From Lentzea albidocapillata subsp. violacea (GTDB taxonomy: Bacteria > Actinomycetota > Actinomycetes > Mycobacteriales > Pseudonocardiaceae): DNA of 64,000 nucleotides. The stretch is from the NCBI RefSeq assembly GCF_900100275.1, contig NZ_FNET01000002.1, positions 310,001 to 374,000 on the forward strand. Direction: 5' to 3'. The translations under genes were made by a program, and so were the position numbers. Below the pieces are notes generated by a model. It worked only from the letters and a program-made list of their open reading frames with translations, was not told the DNA's origin and searched no databases. Shown piece after piece: positions 1-8,314 of the stretch (the stretch's first letter is position 1; each line of letters starts with the position of its first letter).

Positions 1-49
1 GCAGAGCTGGGAATGGTCCGGCGGCGCGACGGCCGGTCAGATGGGCGTC

Positions 50-541
50 ATGAACGACATCGATCTGACCGAACTCACCTTCGCCCGCCAGGCCTGGGTC
101 GACGCCGATCCCGCCGAGGTCTACCGGCTCGTCAGCGACGTGTCCGCGATCGGCCGCTGGAGCCCCAACGCGAGCGCCGTCGCCTACGACGACGGCGCCG
201 GCCCCGAGGTCGGCGCGTGGTTCAGCGGACACAACCGCAGGGACGGCAAGGAGTGGACCACCCGCTCGCAGGTCGTGAAAGCCGACCCCGGCGCCGCTTT
301 CGCCTTCGTGGTCGGCGGCGCCGAGGATGGCATCGTCGAGTGGAGCTGGACGCTGCGGGGCCAGGGCCGGGGCACCGTCGCGGAGCAGTCGTGGCGGCTG
401 CTCCGCACGGACCCCGTCCTCGGCCGCACCCGAGCCGACCTGGTCGCGTTGCGCGACTACATGGCCGTCAGCGCCGAGACCACACTCACCGCACTCGCCG
501 AGTGGGTCACCGGTCAGGGTTCCGGGCCGGACACGCCCTGA
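50..541 (+). CDS. SRPBCC (polyketide cyclase/dehydrase-like) family protein
   Basis: This 163-aa protein has the layout of a small START/SRPBCC fold. It opens with a strand and helix around W-V-D-A-D-P-A-E-V-Y-R-L-V-S-D-V, then I-G-R-W-S-P-N, which is the usual 'advances to the middle strand' signature of the polyketide cyclase/dehydrase group. It ends in a long amphipathic C-terminal helix that would line a hydrophobic cavity. Family members bind lipids, polyketides or other hydrophobic ligands, and no specific ligand can be read here. An in-frame ATG at 41 is an alternative start; I prefer 50 because the protein then begins just before the conserved strand, but neither has a convincing ribosome binding site. 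The gene is followed by 137 bp without a gene before the next plus-strand gene, so it is probably a separate unit. The family call is fairly safe; the function is unknown. Confidence 0.8.
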   Translation: MNDIDLTELTFARQAWVDADPAEVYRLVSDVSAIGRWSPNASAVAYDDGAGPEVGAWFSGHNRRDGKEWTTRSQVVKADPGAAFAFVVGGAEDGIVEWSWTLRGQGRGTVAEQSWRLLRTDPVLGRTRADLVALRDYMAVSAETTLTALAEWVTGQGSGPDTP

Positions 542-678
542 TCGCCCAAGCGGAGCCGGATCGAGGACCGGACAGCCAGGAAATCCCGCCACGGTTGTGC
601 TGCGGGCTCTGCTACGGTGTCCGCGATGATCACCAACTCGAGCAGATCGGGGGTCCCGTTCACCAAAGGTGAGTGCTG

Positions 679-2004
679 ATGCACCACTCGACCGTGAATG
701 GATCCTCCCGCCTCACCTTCTGGTCGCACGTGCGCGAGTTCGCCGTGCCGGCGTCGATGATCGAGTCCGCGACCGCCCGCCGGCTGGCCGGTGACTGGTC
801 CGGAGCCTGTGCCACCGCGCGGGTCGATGTCGATTTCACCCTGCGTGTCCTGAGTCGCACGCGCGGTAAGCAGTTCGCGGACCTGGTTCGCGCCGATCTG
901 CGTCAGCTGGCGCCCGACCTGCTTCGGTGGCACTTCCCGAGGATCAGGCCGGACGGCGTGCTGCGGCCCGGCCTCACCGTCTCCCTCGCCCGGTATCGAC
1001 CACCCGACGGTGGCGACGAGGTGCACCTCGTCGCACGCACACCGCCTGCCTGGGCCGATGCCGGGCAACGGATCAGCCTCGCGCTGTGGGAACGGTCCGG
1101 GGCCTTGAGCAGGGCCGGCGGTCATCCGCATCCCCGGCCGGATCGGCGTTTCCGGCTCGATCTGCACCGCCACCTGTGGGACGCGCGCAGAACCTCCGAG
1201 CTGCGAGAACGTTGCGGGGCAACGCAGTGGCCCGACGAACGATCGGACGGCCGCGCCACGCACCGGTGGGCGGCCGAGGCCGCACTGCTGCTCCGTGCGG
1301 AGGAGCAGGCGGGCAGCGCCGTCGTGGTCCGGCTCGGTTCCCGGCAGCGGGTCGTGCTCGACCTGGACGCGCCGGGCATCACCGCGACTTCCCCGCGTGG
1401 CTGCGCGTTGCCGGTCCTGCCGGACGCGGCCACCTGGGTGCCGCCCGACCTGGAGCTGTGGCACGCCGGCGCGATCGACGCCGACCGGCTGCACCCCCTC
1501 GTCAGGTCGGCGCTGCTGCCTGGGTACCGACCGACGAGTGTGCCGCGAAGTCCTGACAGCACAGGGAGTTCGCGCCTCGTCGCCTGTCGTGGTGCCCTGC
1601 ACCGGATCGGCGTGGTGAACGGCGCGCTCGTCGCGCTCGACCACGACCCGGACGAGATCCGCCGGGAAGAGCTGCTGGCCGCGCTGGGCGGCCGGAGCCT
1701 GCCGTGCCTGCACGCGATCGACACGACGCACCGGCACCCGGGAGATCTCGTGGACATCCGCGCCCGGCTGGACCACGGCGACGTCGCCGGTGCCCTCGCC
1801 GTCGTCGAAGGCCTGCTCGGACCGGACGCGCTGCTGCTCAGCGGGGCGTTGCGGGACGAGCTGGAAACGGCTGCGCGGCGCAAGGTCCTGCACGGGCTGT
1901 ACCGGGCGGAACTCCACGACATCCGGCCACTTCCGTCCACTAAGGACTATCCCCGGCCGGGCCACCGCTCTCGGCCGCGGCACGCGGATTCGCGCCGTCC
2001 CTGA
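679..2004 (+). CDS. Uncharacterised protein, first gene of a MoxR/VWA unit
   Basis: I do not recognise a domain in this 441-aa protein. It is soluble, rich in Arg, Asp and Leu, with no signal peptide or membrane segment. The region around residues 60-120 has alternating strands, and the C-terminal third reads as helical repeats (for example the stretch D-L-V-D-I-R-A-R-L-D-H-G-D-V-A-G-A-L-A-V-V-E-G-L). The tail after about residue 420 is basic and proline-rich and looks disordered. The ATG at 679 is chosen over the in-frame GTG at 673 because AAGGTGAG ends six bases before the ATG. It lies 64 bp upstream of a MoxR-type AAA+ ATPase that is itself translationally coupled to a metallopeptidase/VWA protein, so the three are probably one transcript and the protein is probably a partner or client of that pair. 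The coding call is supported by codon bias across the whole length. Confidence 0.75.
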   Translation: MHHSTVNGSSRLTFWSHVREFAVPASMIESATARRLAGDWSGACATARVDVDFTLRVLSRTRGKQFADLVRADLRQLAPDLLRWHFPRIRPDGVLRPGLTVSLARYRPPDGGDEVHLVARTPPAWADAGQRISLALWERSGALSRAGGHPHPRPDRRFRLDLHRHLWDARRTSELRERCGATQWPDERSDGRATHRWAAEAALLLRAEEQAGSAVVVRLGSRQRVVLDLDAPGITATSPRGCALPVLPDAATWVPPDLELWHAGAIDADRLHPLVRSALLPGYRPTSVPRSPDSTGSSRLVACRGALHRIGVVNGALVALDHDPDEIRREELLAALGGRSLPCLHAIDTTHRHPGDLVDIRARLDHGDVAGALAVVEGLLGPDALLLSGALRDELETAARRKVLHGLYRAELHDIRPLPSTKDYPRPGHRSRPRHADSRRP

Positions 2005-2068
2005 CTCACTCACCCTCTCCTCGCCCGGCCGGCGCACGGCCTCCGACTTGAACCAAGGTGATCGACAC

Positions 2069-3304
2069 ATGTCTGCCACGAACGTCCACAATGGAAGCAC
2101 CCGGCAGCTCGACGTGGCCGCCGACCTGCTCGCCCTGCTCGGCGACACGTCCACCGAGTGGCGGGCGAACCCGCAGCTGGAAGCCCTGACGCTGGCCGTG
2201 TCCGCCGACCTGCCGGTGCTGCTGTGGGGTGAGCCCGGGATCGGCAAGACCGCGGCCCTCACCCAGCTCGCCGACTCCCTCGAGCTGCCGCTGACCACGG
2301 TGATCGCCAGCGTGCACGAGCCCTCGGACTTCTCCGGCCTGCCGGTGGTCGGTGACGATCCGGCGACGCAGGGCGTGCCGATGGCGCCGCCCGACTGGGC
2401 GGTGCGCCTGGTCAGGGCCGGGCGCGGACTGCTGTTCCTGGACGAGCTGTCCACCGCGCCGCCCGCCGTGCAGGCCGCGTTGCTGCGGGTCGTGCTGGAA
2501 CGCCGGGTCGGCGCCCTGCGCCTGCCGCCGGGGGTCCGGATCGTCGCGGCCGCCAACCCTCGTTCCTCGGCCGCCGACGGCTGGGAGCTCAGCCCGCCGC
2601 TGGCCAACCGGTTCGTCCATCTCAAGTGGACGTTCGACCACGAGGTCGTGGTGCGCGGGCTGGGCGGGACCTGGCCGACCGCCGCACTGCCGCGACTGGC
2701 CACGGAACTGCTGCCCGACGCGGTGGTGTTCGCCCGCCGGGCGGTGTGCGGACTCCTGACCGGCCGGCCGAACCTCGTGCACCAGCTGCCCAAGAACGAG
2801 ACGCTGCGCGGCGGCGCCTGGCCCTCACCACGCAGCTGGGAGATGGCGTTGCGCCTGATCGCCTTCGCGACGGCGGCCGGCACGTCACGGGAGGTGCTGT
2901 CCATGCTGGTGCGGGGCACCGTGGGAGACGGTCCCGGCCTCGAGTTGCTGGCGAGCCTCGACCGGTTGGACCTGCCGGACCCCGAGGAGCTGCTCGCGGA
3001 TCCGGCGGCGGCCGTGCTGCCCGAGCGCGGCGACCTGCGGCAGGTGGTGCTCGACGGCGTCGTCGCGGCGGTGCGCAACCGGCCGGACGAGGCCCGCTGG
3101 AACGCCGCGTGGGCACTGCTGACGCTGGCCGTGGAGACCGGTGCGCCGGACCTGGTGGTCGTCCCGGCGGCCACGCTCGCCACGCTGCGGCACGACGACT
3201 GGCAGGTTCCGGCTGCGATCGAGCAACTGGCCGGAGCGGTGTCGCTGTCGCAGCGGGCCGACCAGGCCAGGGCACGCACCAAGACCGTCGCGGGTGCCCA
3301 CTGA
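2069..3304 (+). CDS. MoxR-type AAA+ ATPase
   Basis: This 411-aa AAA+ ATPase is of the MoxR class, enzymes that remodel partner proteins, usually together with a VWA-domain protein. Walker A G-E-P-G-I-G-K-T is at residues 54-61, Walker B L-L-F-L-D-E-L has D125 and E126, and the sensor-1 asparagine is N163 in A-A-A-N-P. A lid-like helical region fills the C-terminal half. The reading frame is open far upstream, but the ATG at 2069 has AAGGTGA seven bases before it and the N-terminus then begins cleanly before the AAA+ core. The stop codon overlaps the ATG of the next gene (TGATG at 3302-3306), which is strong evidence of translational coupling to the metallopeptidase/VWA protein. It probably acts in the cytosol on that partner or on the upstream unknown protein. 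The class call is firm; the client is unknown. Confidence 0.9.
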   Translation: MSATNVHNGSTRQLDVAADLLALLGDTSTEWRANPQLEALTLAVSADLPVLLWGEPGIGKTAALTQLADSLELPLTTVIASVHEPSDFSGLPVVGDDPATQGVPMAPPDWAVRLVRAGRGLLFLDELSTAPPAVQAALLRVVLERRVGALRLPPGVRIVAAANPRSSAADGWELSPPLANRFVHLKWTFDHEVVVRGLGGTWPTAALPRLATELLPDAVVFARRAVCGLLTGRPNLVHQLPKNETLRGGAWPSPRSWEMALRLIAFATAAGTSREVLSMLVRGTVGDGPGLELLASLDRLDLPDPEELLADPAAAVLPERGDLRQVVLDGVVAAVRNRPDEARWNAAWALLTLAVETGAPDLVVVPAATLATLRHDDWQVPAAIEQLAGAVSLSQRADQARARTKTVAGAH

Positions 3305-4533
3305 TGACGACGACGCGAACGCTGGACGAGGAGAAGCTGTTCGCCGCCCGGTTGTACGCGGTGCGCTGCCGCCCGTACCTGGCGACGGCGTTGTTCGCCC
3401 TGAAAGTCGTGGAGTCACAGCAGGTGCCGACGATGGCGGTGGACCGGCACTGGCGTTGCTACGTCTCGCCGGCGTTCGTCGACAGCAGACCGGTGGAGGA
3501 GCTCGCCGGGATCTGGGTGCACGAGGTGTCCCACCTGATCCGTGACCACCACGGGCGCGGCGACCGGTTCGCGGCACGACACGAACTGACCGGGCCGGGA
3601 GAACGGCTGCGGATGAACATCGCGGCGGACTGCGAGATCAACGACGACGTCTTCGGCGACGGCCTGGCGTGCCCGGACGACGCCGTGCAGCCGGCGGCAC
3701 TCCGGCTGCCGGAGGGTCAGCTCATGGAGGACTACCTGCGGCAGTTCCGGCTCGGCCCGCACACCAACGCGTTCGCCTGGCTCGACTGCGGCAGCGGCGC
3801 GGACGGTCTGGAACGGGAGTGGGACCTCGGGGCGGGCGGCGCGCACGGGCTCACCGCGCAGGAGCAGGACGCCGTCCGGTTCCGCGTGGCGCAGAGCATC
3901 ACGGGACACCCGGGCTCGCTCCCGCAGGGGTGGCGACGGTGGGCGGAGGAGGCGTTCCACCCGCCACAACCGTGGCGCGACCTGCTGGGAGCGGCAGTGC
4001 GTTCCGCGGTCTCCGGCCCCGGCGTGGGCGAGGACTACACCTACGGCAGGCCCGCCCGCAGGTCGGCCGGCGTGCCGAAGGTCGTCCTGCCGAGCCTGCG
4101 GCGCAGGCCGCCCAAGGTCGTCGTCATCGTCGACACGTCCGGGTCCGTGAGCGACGCGGAACTGGGCAGCGCGCTCGTCGAGATCGCCGCGATCGTCCGC
4201 GCGGTGGGCGGCCGCCGTGATCTCGTCTCGGTGTTGTCCTGCGACGCCGCCGCGCACGTCACCGGTCCGCTGTGCCAGGCGGAGGGAATCCCGTTGGTGG
4301 GCGGCGGTGGCACCGATCTGCGCGAAGGCTTCGCCAAGGCCCTGCGCACCCGCCCGGACGTGGTCGTGGCCCTGACCGACGGCCAGACCCCCTGGCCCGC
4401 CGCGGCGCCACCGTGCCGCACGGTGGTGGGCCTGTTCCCGCGACCACGTCCGTCCGGAAGGGACGATGAGGACGATCCCGACTACGTTCCGGACATTCCG
4501 CCCGACTGGGCGCGAGTGGTCGCCATCGGCTGA
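3304..4533 (+). CDS. Putative metallopeptidase with C-terminal VWA-like domain (DUF2201 type)
   Basis: This 409-aa protein has two parts. The N-terminal half carries a zincin-like H-E-V-S-H motif (H73, E74, H77), followed by a second acidic/His-poor helix around N-I-A-A-D-C-E-I-N-D-D, which is typical of the DUF2201 N-terminal putative metallopeptidase. The C-terminal part is a VWA-like fold with a complete metal-ion-dependent adhesion site: D277-T-S-G-S281, T337/D338 in G-G-G-G-T-D-L, and D359 in L-T-D-G. In known pairs, the MoxR ATPase remodels or is guided by the VWA protein, and the metallopeptidase part may process a substrate; that is family knowledge. The start overlaps the stop of the ATPase gene by one base. 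The C-terminus after about residue 375 is acidic and proline-rich. Domain calls are strong; whether the peptidase is active is not known. Confidence 0.88.
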   Translation: MTTTRTLDEEKLFAARLYAVRCRPYLATALFALKVVESQQVPTMAVDRHWRCYVSPAFVDSRPVEELAGIWVHEVSHLIRDHHGRGDRFAARHELTGPGERLRMNIAADCEINDDVFGDGLACPDDAVQPAALRLPEGQLMEDYLRQFRLGPHTNAFAWLDCGSGADGLEREWDLGAGGAHGLTAQEQDAVRFRVAQSITGHPGSLPQGWRRWAEEAFHPPQPWRDLLGAAVRSAVSGPGVGEDYTYGRPARRSAGVPKVVLPSLRRRPPKVVVIVDTSGSVSDAELGSALVEIAAIVRAVGGRRDLVSVLSCDAAAHVTGPLCQAEGIPLVGGGGTDLREGFAKALRTRPDVVVALTDGQTPWPAAAPPCRTVVGLFPRPRPSGRDDEDDPDYVPDIPPDWARVVAIG

Positions 4534-4596
4534 CCGTTCAGGCAAAGCAGCGCTCATCACGTTGGCCCGCAGCAGGTCCTGTGCCACGTTGGGCAG

Positions 4597-5478
4597 ATGT
4601 CGTCCCGAACCCTGCTGGCCGCGAGCGTGCTCGCGGTCACCGCGTCGCTCGTCCCGTTGCCCGCCTCCGCACACACCGGCCAGTGGCAACGGGTCGGCAC
4701 CGGCATCACCGAAGGCGTCAGCGGCCTCGCCGTGCTCAGCAGCCGCGGCGACCACGTCGAGGCGCTTTCGGTCATCGACAACAAGAAGCCGGGCCAGGAA
4801 CGTGTCCGCAGGATCGTCCTCGACGACGGACGCGTCACCGCCGTGCGGCCGATGACGTGGCAGGGCGAGACCCCGGTGGACCTGGAGGCGGTCGCCGGCG
4901 TGCCGCACCGGCCTGGCGAGTACGTCGCGGTGACCAGCGGCAGCCGCGCCTTCCACGTGCGGGTGCGGCGCGACGTCGTCACCGTCGTCGCCGCGTTCGA
5001 CCTGCCGCCGCACGATCCGCAGGACAACATGGAGAGCTTCGCGCTGCGGGCCGTCGGCTCCCGGCTCGCCGCGGTGTGGGCCGACCGCGGCGCGGGCGTC
5101 CGGACGTCGACCCTCTACTCGGCGTACTTCTCGTTGCAGGACCACACGTTCGGCCCCGTCACCACCGTCGAGTACGACACCGGCGCGCACGAGAAGACCG
5201 TCCGGCACGCGTCGGACATCGCGATCAGGACGAACGGTTCGGTGCTGGTGTCCTCCGCGGTCGACCCCGGTGACGACGGCCCGTTCTCGTCGTCGCTGCG
5301 CGAGATCGGCCGCCTGGTGCCGCGCAAGGACACCGTGGGCGTCGGCCTGGCGCGGCGGCCACACCTGCTCGGCACGTTCGGCGGGCGCAAGATCGAGGCG
5401 GTGACCCTGCTGCGCGGCGGTGACGTGCTCCTCGGCACCGACGACGAGAACGACGGCGGCTGGGTCCTCCGGCGCTAG
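4597..5478 (+). CDS. Secreted protein of unknown function
   Basis: This 293-aa protein begins with a clear Sec-type signal peptide: a short basic start (M-S-S-R), a hydrophobic stretch to about residue 20, and a likely cleavage after A-S-A near residue 25. The mature part is rich in short beta strands with repeating small turns (for example G-D-H-V-E-A-L-S-V-I and G-S-V-L-V-S-S-A-V) and could be a beta-propeller or similar all-beta fold; no catalytic motif is recognised. There is no lipobox cysteine and no C-terminal membrane anchor, so it is probably released outside the cell. It lies 63 bp downstream of the VWA gene on the same strand and may be co-transcribed. Its 3' end is three bases from the 3' end of the kinase gene on the other strand. 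The secretion call is strong; the function is open. Confidence 0.75.
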   Translation: MSSRTLLAASVLAVTASLVPLPASAHTGQWQRVGTGITEGVSGLAVLSSRGDHVEALSVIDNKKPGQERVRRIVLDDGRVTAVRPMTWQGETPVDLEAVAGVPHRPGEYVAVTSGSRAFHVRVRRDVVTVVAAFDLPPHDPQDNMESFALRAVGSRLAAVWADRGAGVRTSTLYSAYFSLQDHTFGPVTTVEYDTGAHEKTVRHASDIAIRTNGSVLVSSAVDPGDDGPFSSSLREIGRLVPRKDTVGVGLARRPHLLGTFGGRKIEAVTLLRGGDVLLGTDDENDGGWVLRR

Positions 5479-5481
5479 AGA

Positions 5482-6660
5482 TCAGAAGCCACAGCCCTCC
5501 GGCGACCAGTCCCGGGCGTTCGCGCTGCTGCCGTCGGCCCGCACGACCCGCACCTCGACGCACAGCGTGCCCGACGCGGTCAGCTCGACCGACGGCTCGC
5601 TGACGGTGCCCGTCTTCAGCTCGTCGTTGGTGCGCCAGACGAACGTGTCGCCGGGCTGCGGTGACGGGTAGGTCCACGAGAAGCGCAGCGTCTGCGGGTT
5701 CACGCGGGTCACGGTGACCACGGCCTTGCCGGAGGATCCGCCCTCGGCCGCGCTCTCCGGCTGCGCCCCGGCCGAAATCCGCAGGGAACCCTTGTCCTGC
5801 AGGAGAAGCACACTGGCGATGCCGACCGCGGCGACGGCCCCGGCCACTCCGGCGTAGAGCGGCCAGCGAGCTTTCCGGCGCTCGGGTGGGCCTGCCGGGA
5901 CGACAACCGCCGCCAGCGCGGCGGTCGGAGCCGACTCGTCGTGGATCCGCCGGAGCCGCTCGGCGAACTCGCCCGCCGACGCCGGTCGTGCGGACGGATC
6001 GGCGGACATCGCCTGGCGCAGCAGTGTTTCCAGGGAAAGCGGTGCCCTGCCCGACGGCGGCGCGGCGCTGAGCAGGATGCGCTGTGCGATCGCCACGCGG
6101 GAGTTGTCGCCGCGGGGCACCACGAACGGCGAGTGGCCCGCGAGCAGGTGCCACAGCGTCGCGCCGAGCGAGAAGACGTCCGCCCGGACGCTGTGCGCAC
6201 CGCTGCTGAGCACCTCGGGCGCCGTCCACAGCAGGTGGTCTCCGCCGGTGGTGCCGAAGTCGGTCAGGTACGCCTGCCCGTGCTCGTCGCGCAGTACGTT
6301 GGCGGGCTTCACGTCGCGGTGCAGGACGCCTGCCTGATGCGCGGCGTGCAGGGCGTCCGCGACATCGGTCCCGATCTCCAGCACGCGCGCGAAGGGCAAC
6401 GGTGCCGCGGCGGCCAGATCGCCGTCCGGGAAGTACCTCATCACCAGGTACGGCAGCCCCGCGCGGGTCCGTCCGGCGCGGTCGACGCTCGCGATGCCGG
6501 GATGCCGCAGATCGGCCACCGCCCTGATGTCGGCCACCCGCGGCGGGTCGACGAGCAGCTTCACCGCGATCTCACCGTCCGCGCCGCGGTACAGGTGAAC
6601 GTTCCTGCCCAGCGGTCGGGCGTACCGGAAGCCGGGGATCTCCGGTAACTCCTCTGTCAT
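5482..6660 (-). CDS. Atypical membrane Ser/Thr protein kinase with extracellular Fn3-like tail
   Basis: This 392-aa protein has a cytosolic Hanks-type kinase domain (about 8-240), a single membrane helix (about 266-288) and an extracytoplasmic part of about 100 residues resembling a fibronectin type III fold, with two cysteines near the C-terminus. The catalytic core is recognisable: K34 in I-A-V-K, H-R-D-V-K-P-A-N (D116, N121), D-F-G (D134) and A-P-E (E149). It is unusual in three ways. The glycine-rich loop is reduced to L-G-R-N-V-H-L-Y-R without G-x-G; the position usually occupied by the alpha-C glutamate is probably aspartate; and only about a dozen residues separate D-F-G from A-P-E, so the usual threonine-rich activation loop is missing. 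It could be a weak kinase or a pseudokinase. The ATG has GAGGTGG upstream. A strong palindrome lies in its upstream region. Confidence 0.88.
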   Translation of the reverse strand: MTEELPEIPGFRYARPLGRNVHLYRGADGEIAVKLLVDPPRVADIRAVADLRHPGIASVDRAGRTRAGLPYLVMRYFPDGDLAAAAPLPFARVLEIGTDVADALHAAHQAGVLHRDVKPANVLRDEHGQAYLTDFGTTGGDHLLWTAPEVLSSGAHSVRADVFSLGATLWHLLAGHSPFVVPRGDNSRVAIAQRILLSAAPPSGRAPLSLETLLRQAMSADPSARPASAGEFAERLRRIHDESAPTAALAAVVVPAGPPERRKARWPLYAGVAGAVAAVGIASVLLLQDKGSLRISAGAQPESAAEGGSSGKAVVTVTRVNPQTLRFSWTYPSPQPGDTFVWRTNDELKTGTVSEPSVELTASGTLCVEVRVVRADGSSANARDWSPEGCGF

Positions 6661-6721
6661 TCGCCACCTCGTAGCCGGCGGCGCGGTCGGGTGGCCCCGC
6701 CCACCAGTCCGCGCCGGACAC

Positions 6722-6757
6722 TCTGGTCAGGGGTGAAATATTCCACCCCTGACCAGA
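6722..6757. promoter_or_regulatory. Perfect 14-bp inverted repeat upstream of the kinase gene
   Basis: The arms TCTGGTCAGGGGTG (6722-6735) and CACCCCTGACCAGA (6744-6757) are exact complements with an 8-bp AT-rich centre. The dyad sits 65 bp upstream of the kinase start and 63 bp past the end of the cupin gene, both on the minus strand. On the minus strand TTGACA (6764-6759) abuts it, with a weak TATTTC 18 bp downstream inside the dyad. There is no T-run after either arm, so an operator over a promoter fits slightly better than an intrinsic terminator, but a terminator of the sulfur operon cannot be excluded. Confidence 0.6.
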
Positions 6758-6819
6758 CTGTCAACCGTCAAACCACCAGTTGAGACGCGGCGAGGCCCTG
6801 AACCGGGCGGACGTCCACC

Positions 6820-7314
6820 TCAGTGCCGGCCCCAGTTGGGGACGTCGTAGCCGTTCATCGTCACCTCGAACTGGTCGTACTTCGCCATCAGGGTCAGCAG
6901 TTCGTCCTCGGAGGGCTGGTTGCCGTCCGCGTACATCTCGGCGAGTCCCCTGAAGTACTCCTCGCGGTTGAGCGCGGGGGTGAAGATGATCAGCATCGTC
7001 GCCTGGTCCTTGTACGGGTTGTGGAACCCGTGCGAGACCCCCATCGGCACGTTGACGTACGTGCCGGGTGGTGCGGCGAACGACTTGCCGTCGAGGTGGA
7101 GCTCCACCATGCCGTGCAGGACGTAGAACGCTTCGAGCTGTTCGTTGTGGACGTGCGGCGAGGCGCCGGGTGCTCCGGGGGCCATCCGGTGCTCGTACAG
7201 ACCGAGCTTGCCGTCCGTCTCACTGCCCCTGGCCTTGAAGGTCGTGTGGGTGGTCGTGCCGATCTGCACCGACTCGCCTTCGCCGGGAAGCAGGATGTTG
7301 GAGACTTGCGTCAT
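6820..7314 (-). CDS. Cupin-domain protein
   Basis: This 164-aa single-domain protein has the conserved cupin motifs: H-V-H-N-E-Q-L-E-A-F-Y-V-L-H-G (motif 1, two His and a Glu that could bind a metal) and P-x-G-V-S-H-G-F-H-N (motif 2 with its His). Cupins of this size include dioxygenases, isomerases and ligand sensors, so the reaction is not fixed by the fold. It is the last gene of a four-gene minus-strand unit and starts only six bases after the stop of cysteine synthase; the ribosome binding site GAGGAG lies in the end of that gene. Its context suggests a role in handling cysteine, O-acetylserine or a related thiol, but that is inference. The metal ligands appear complete. Confidence 0.85.
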   Translation of the reverse strand: MTQVSNILLPGEGESVQIGTTTHTTFKARGSETDGKLGLYEHRMAPGAPGASPHVHNEQLEAFYVLHGMVELHLDGKSFAAPPGTYVNVPMGVSHGFHNPYKDQATMLIIFTPALNREEYFRGLAEMYADGNQPSEDELLTLMAKYDQFEVTMNGYDVPNWGRH

Positions 7315-7320
7315 GTCTGT

Positions 7321-8292
7321 TCACTCCTCGTTGCTGGCGATGTCGTCCTGGTTGAACCACGAGAGGTAACGCTCGCCCGTGTCCGGGAACACGGTGATCA
7401 AGTTCTTGCCCGCGTACTCGGGCCGTGCGGCCAGCACGCGGCAGGCGTGCGCCGCCGCGCCGGAGGAGACGCCGACCAGGAGTCCCGCCGTCCTGGCCAG
7501 TTCCCGCGCCGTGGCGTAAGCGTCCTCATTGGACACCGCCAGGACCTCGTCGATCAGGTCGACGTCGGTCGTCGCCGCGACGAAACCGCCGTTGAGGCCG
7601 GGGATGCGGTGCAGGCCGCCCCATCCCTGGCTGAGCACCGGTGATCCCTCGGGCTCCACCGCGACCACGCGGATCGCGGGGTTGCGTTCCTTCAGGTACT
7701 TCGCGGTGCCGCTGAGCGTTCCGCCGGTGCCCACACCGCAGACGAAGACGTCCACCTCGCCGTCGGTGTCGTTCCAGATCTCCGGGCCGGTGGTCGCGTG
7801 GTGCGCGGCCACGTTGTCGGGGTTCTCGTGCTGGCAGGCGAACCACGACCCCGGCCGTTCGCGGTAGATCTCCTCGGCCTTGGCGATGGCCGCGACGTAG
7901 CCCTCCTGGTACGGCGTCAGCACGATCTCCGCGCCGAACGCCCGCAGCAGCTGGATGCGCTCGCTGGTCGCGCTGTCCGGCAGCACGATCACGCACCGGT
8001 AGCCACGCGCGGCGGCGATCGCCGCCATGGAGATGCCGGTGTTGCCGGACGTCGCCTCGACGATGGTGCCCGAGCCCCTGGTGAGCTGCCCGCGCTCCTC
8101 CGCGCCGTTGATCATGTAGAGCGCGGCGCGATCTTTCACGCTGGACAGGGGGTTGGCCATCTCCAGCTTGGCGTAGAGGTGCGCGGTCGTCACGCCGAGG
8201 TCGAGCTTCACGGTGGGCGTGCCGCCGATCAGGTCCACAAGCGACTCGGCGGGTGGTCGTTTGGTGAGCGGCTGGCTGAGTCGGGTGTTCAC
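7321..8292 (-). CDS. cysK: Cysteine synthase (O-acetylserine sulfhydrylase)
   Basis: This 323-aa fold-type II PLP enzyme makes L-cysteine from O-acetylserine and sulfide. K53 in S-S-V-K-D-R is the PLP lysine, T-S-G-N-T-G (81-86) is the substrate-binding loop, G-T-G-G-T (187-191) binds the PLP phosphate, and G-V-S-S-G-A-A near the C-terminus carries the serine that contacts the pyridine nitrogen. The length matches CysK. A longer in-frame ORF starts at 8400, but the GTG at 8292 is preceded by GGAGAG at normal spacing and gives the usual N-terminus. It follows serine acetyltransferase by 22 bp and precedes a cupin gene by six. CysK-like enzymes can also make diaminopropionate precursors or cystathionine; the adjacent serine acetyltransferase makes plain cysteine synthesis more likely. 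This unit is about 6 kb from the NRPS operon and separated from it by other genes. Confidence 0.9.
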   Translation of the reverse strand: MNTRLSQPLTKRPPAESLVDLIGGTPTVKLDLGVTTAHLYAKLEMANPLSSVKDRAALYMINGAEERGQLTRGSGTIVEATSGNTGISMAAIAAARGYRCVIVLPDSATSERIQLLRAFGAEIVLTPYQEGYVAAIAKAEEIYRERPGSWFACQHENPDNVAAHHATTGPEIWNDTDGEVDVFVCGVGTGGTLSGTAKYLKERNPAIRVVAVEPEGSPVLSQGWGGLHRIPGLNGGFVAATTDVDLIDEVLAVSNEDAYATARELARTAGLLVGVSSGAAAHACRVLAARPEYAGKNLITVFPDTGERYLSWFNQDDIASNEE

Positions 8293-8314
8293 GTGCTCTC
8301 CGATCGGTTCGGTG

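Noticed and set aside
514..3282. Long minus-strand ORF opposite the unknown and MoxR genes, and another at 3415-5364.
   Set aside because: Composition is Arg/Ser/Pro-rich without motifs, while the plus strand has complete AAA+ and VWA motifs and proper ribosome binding sites.
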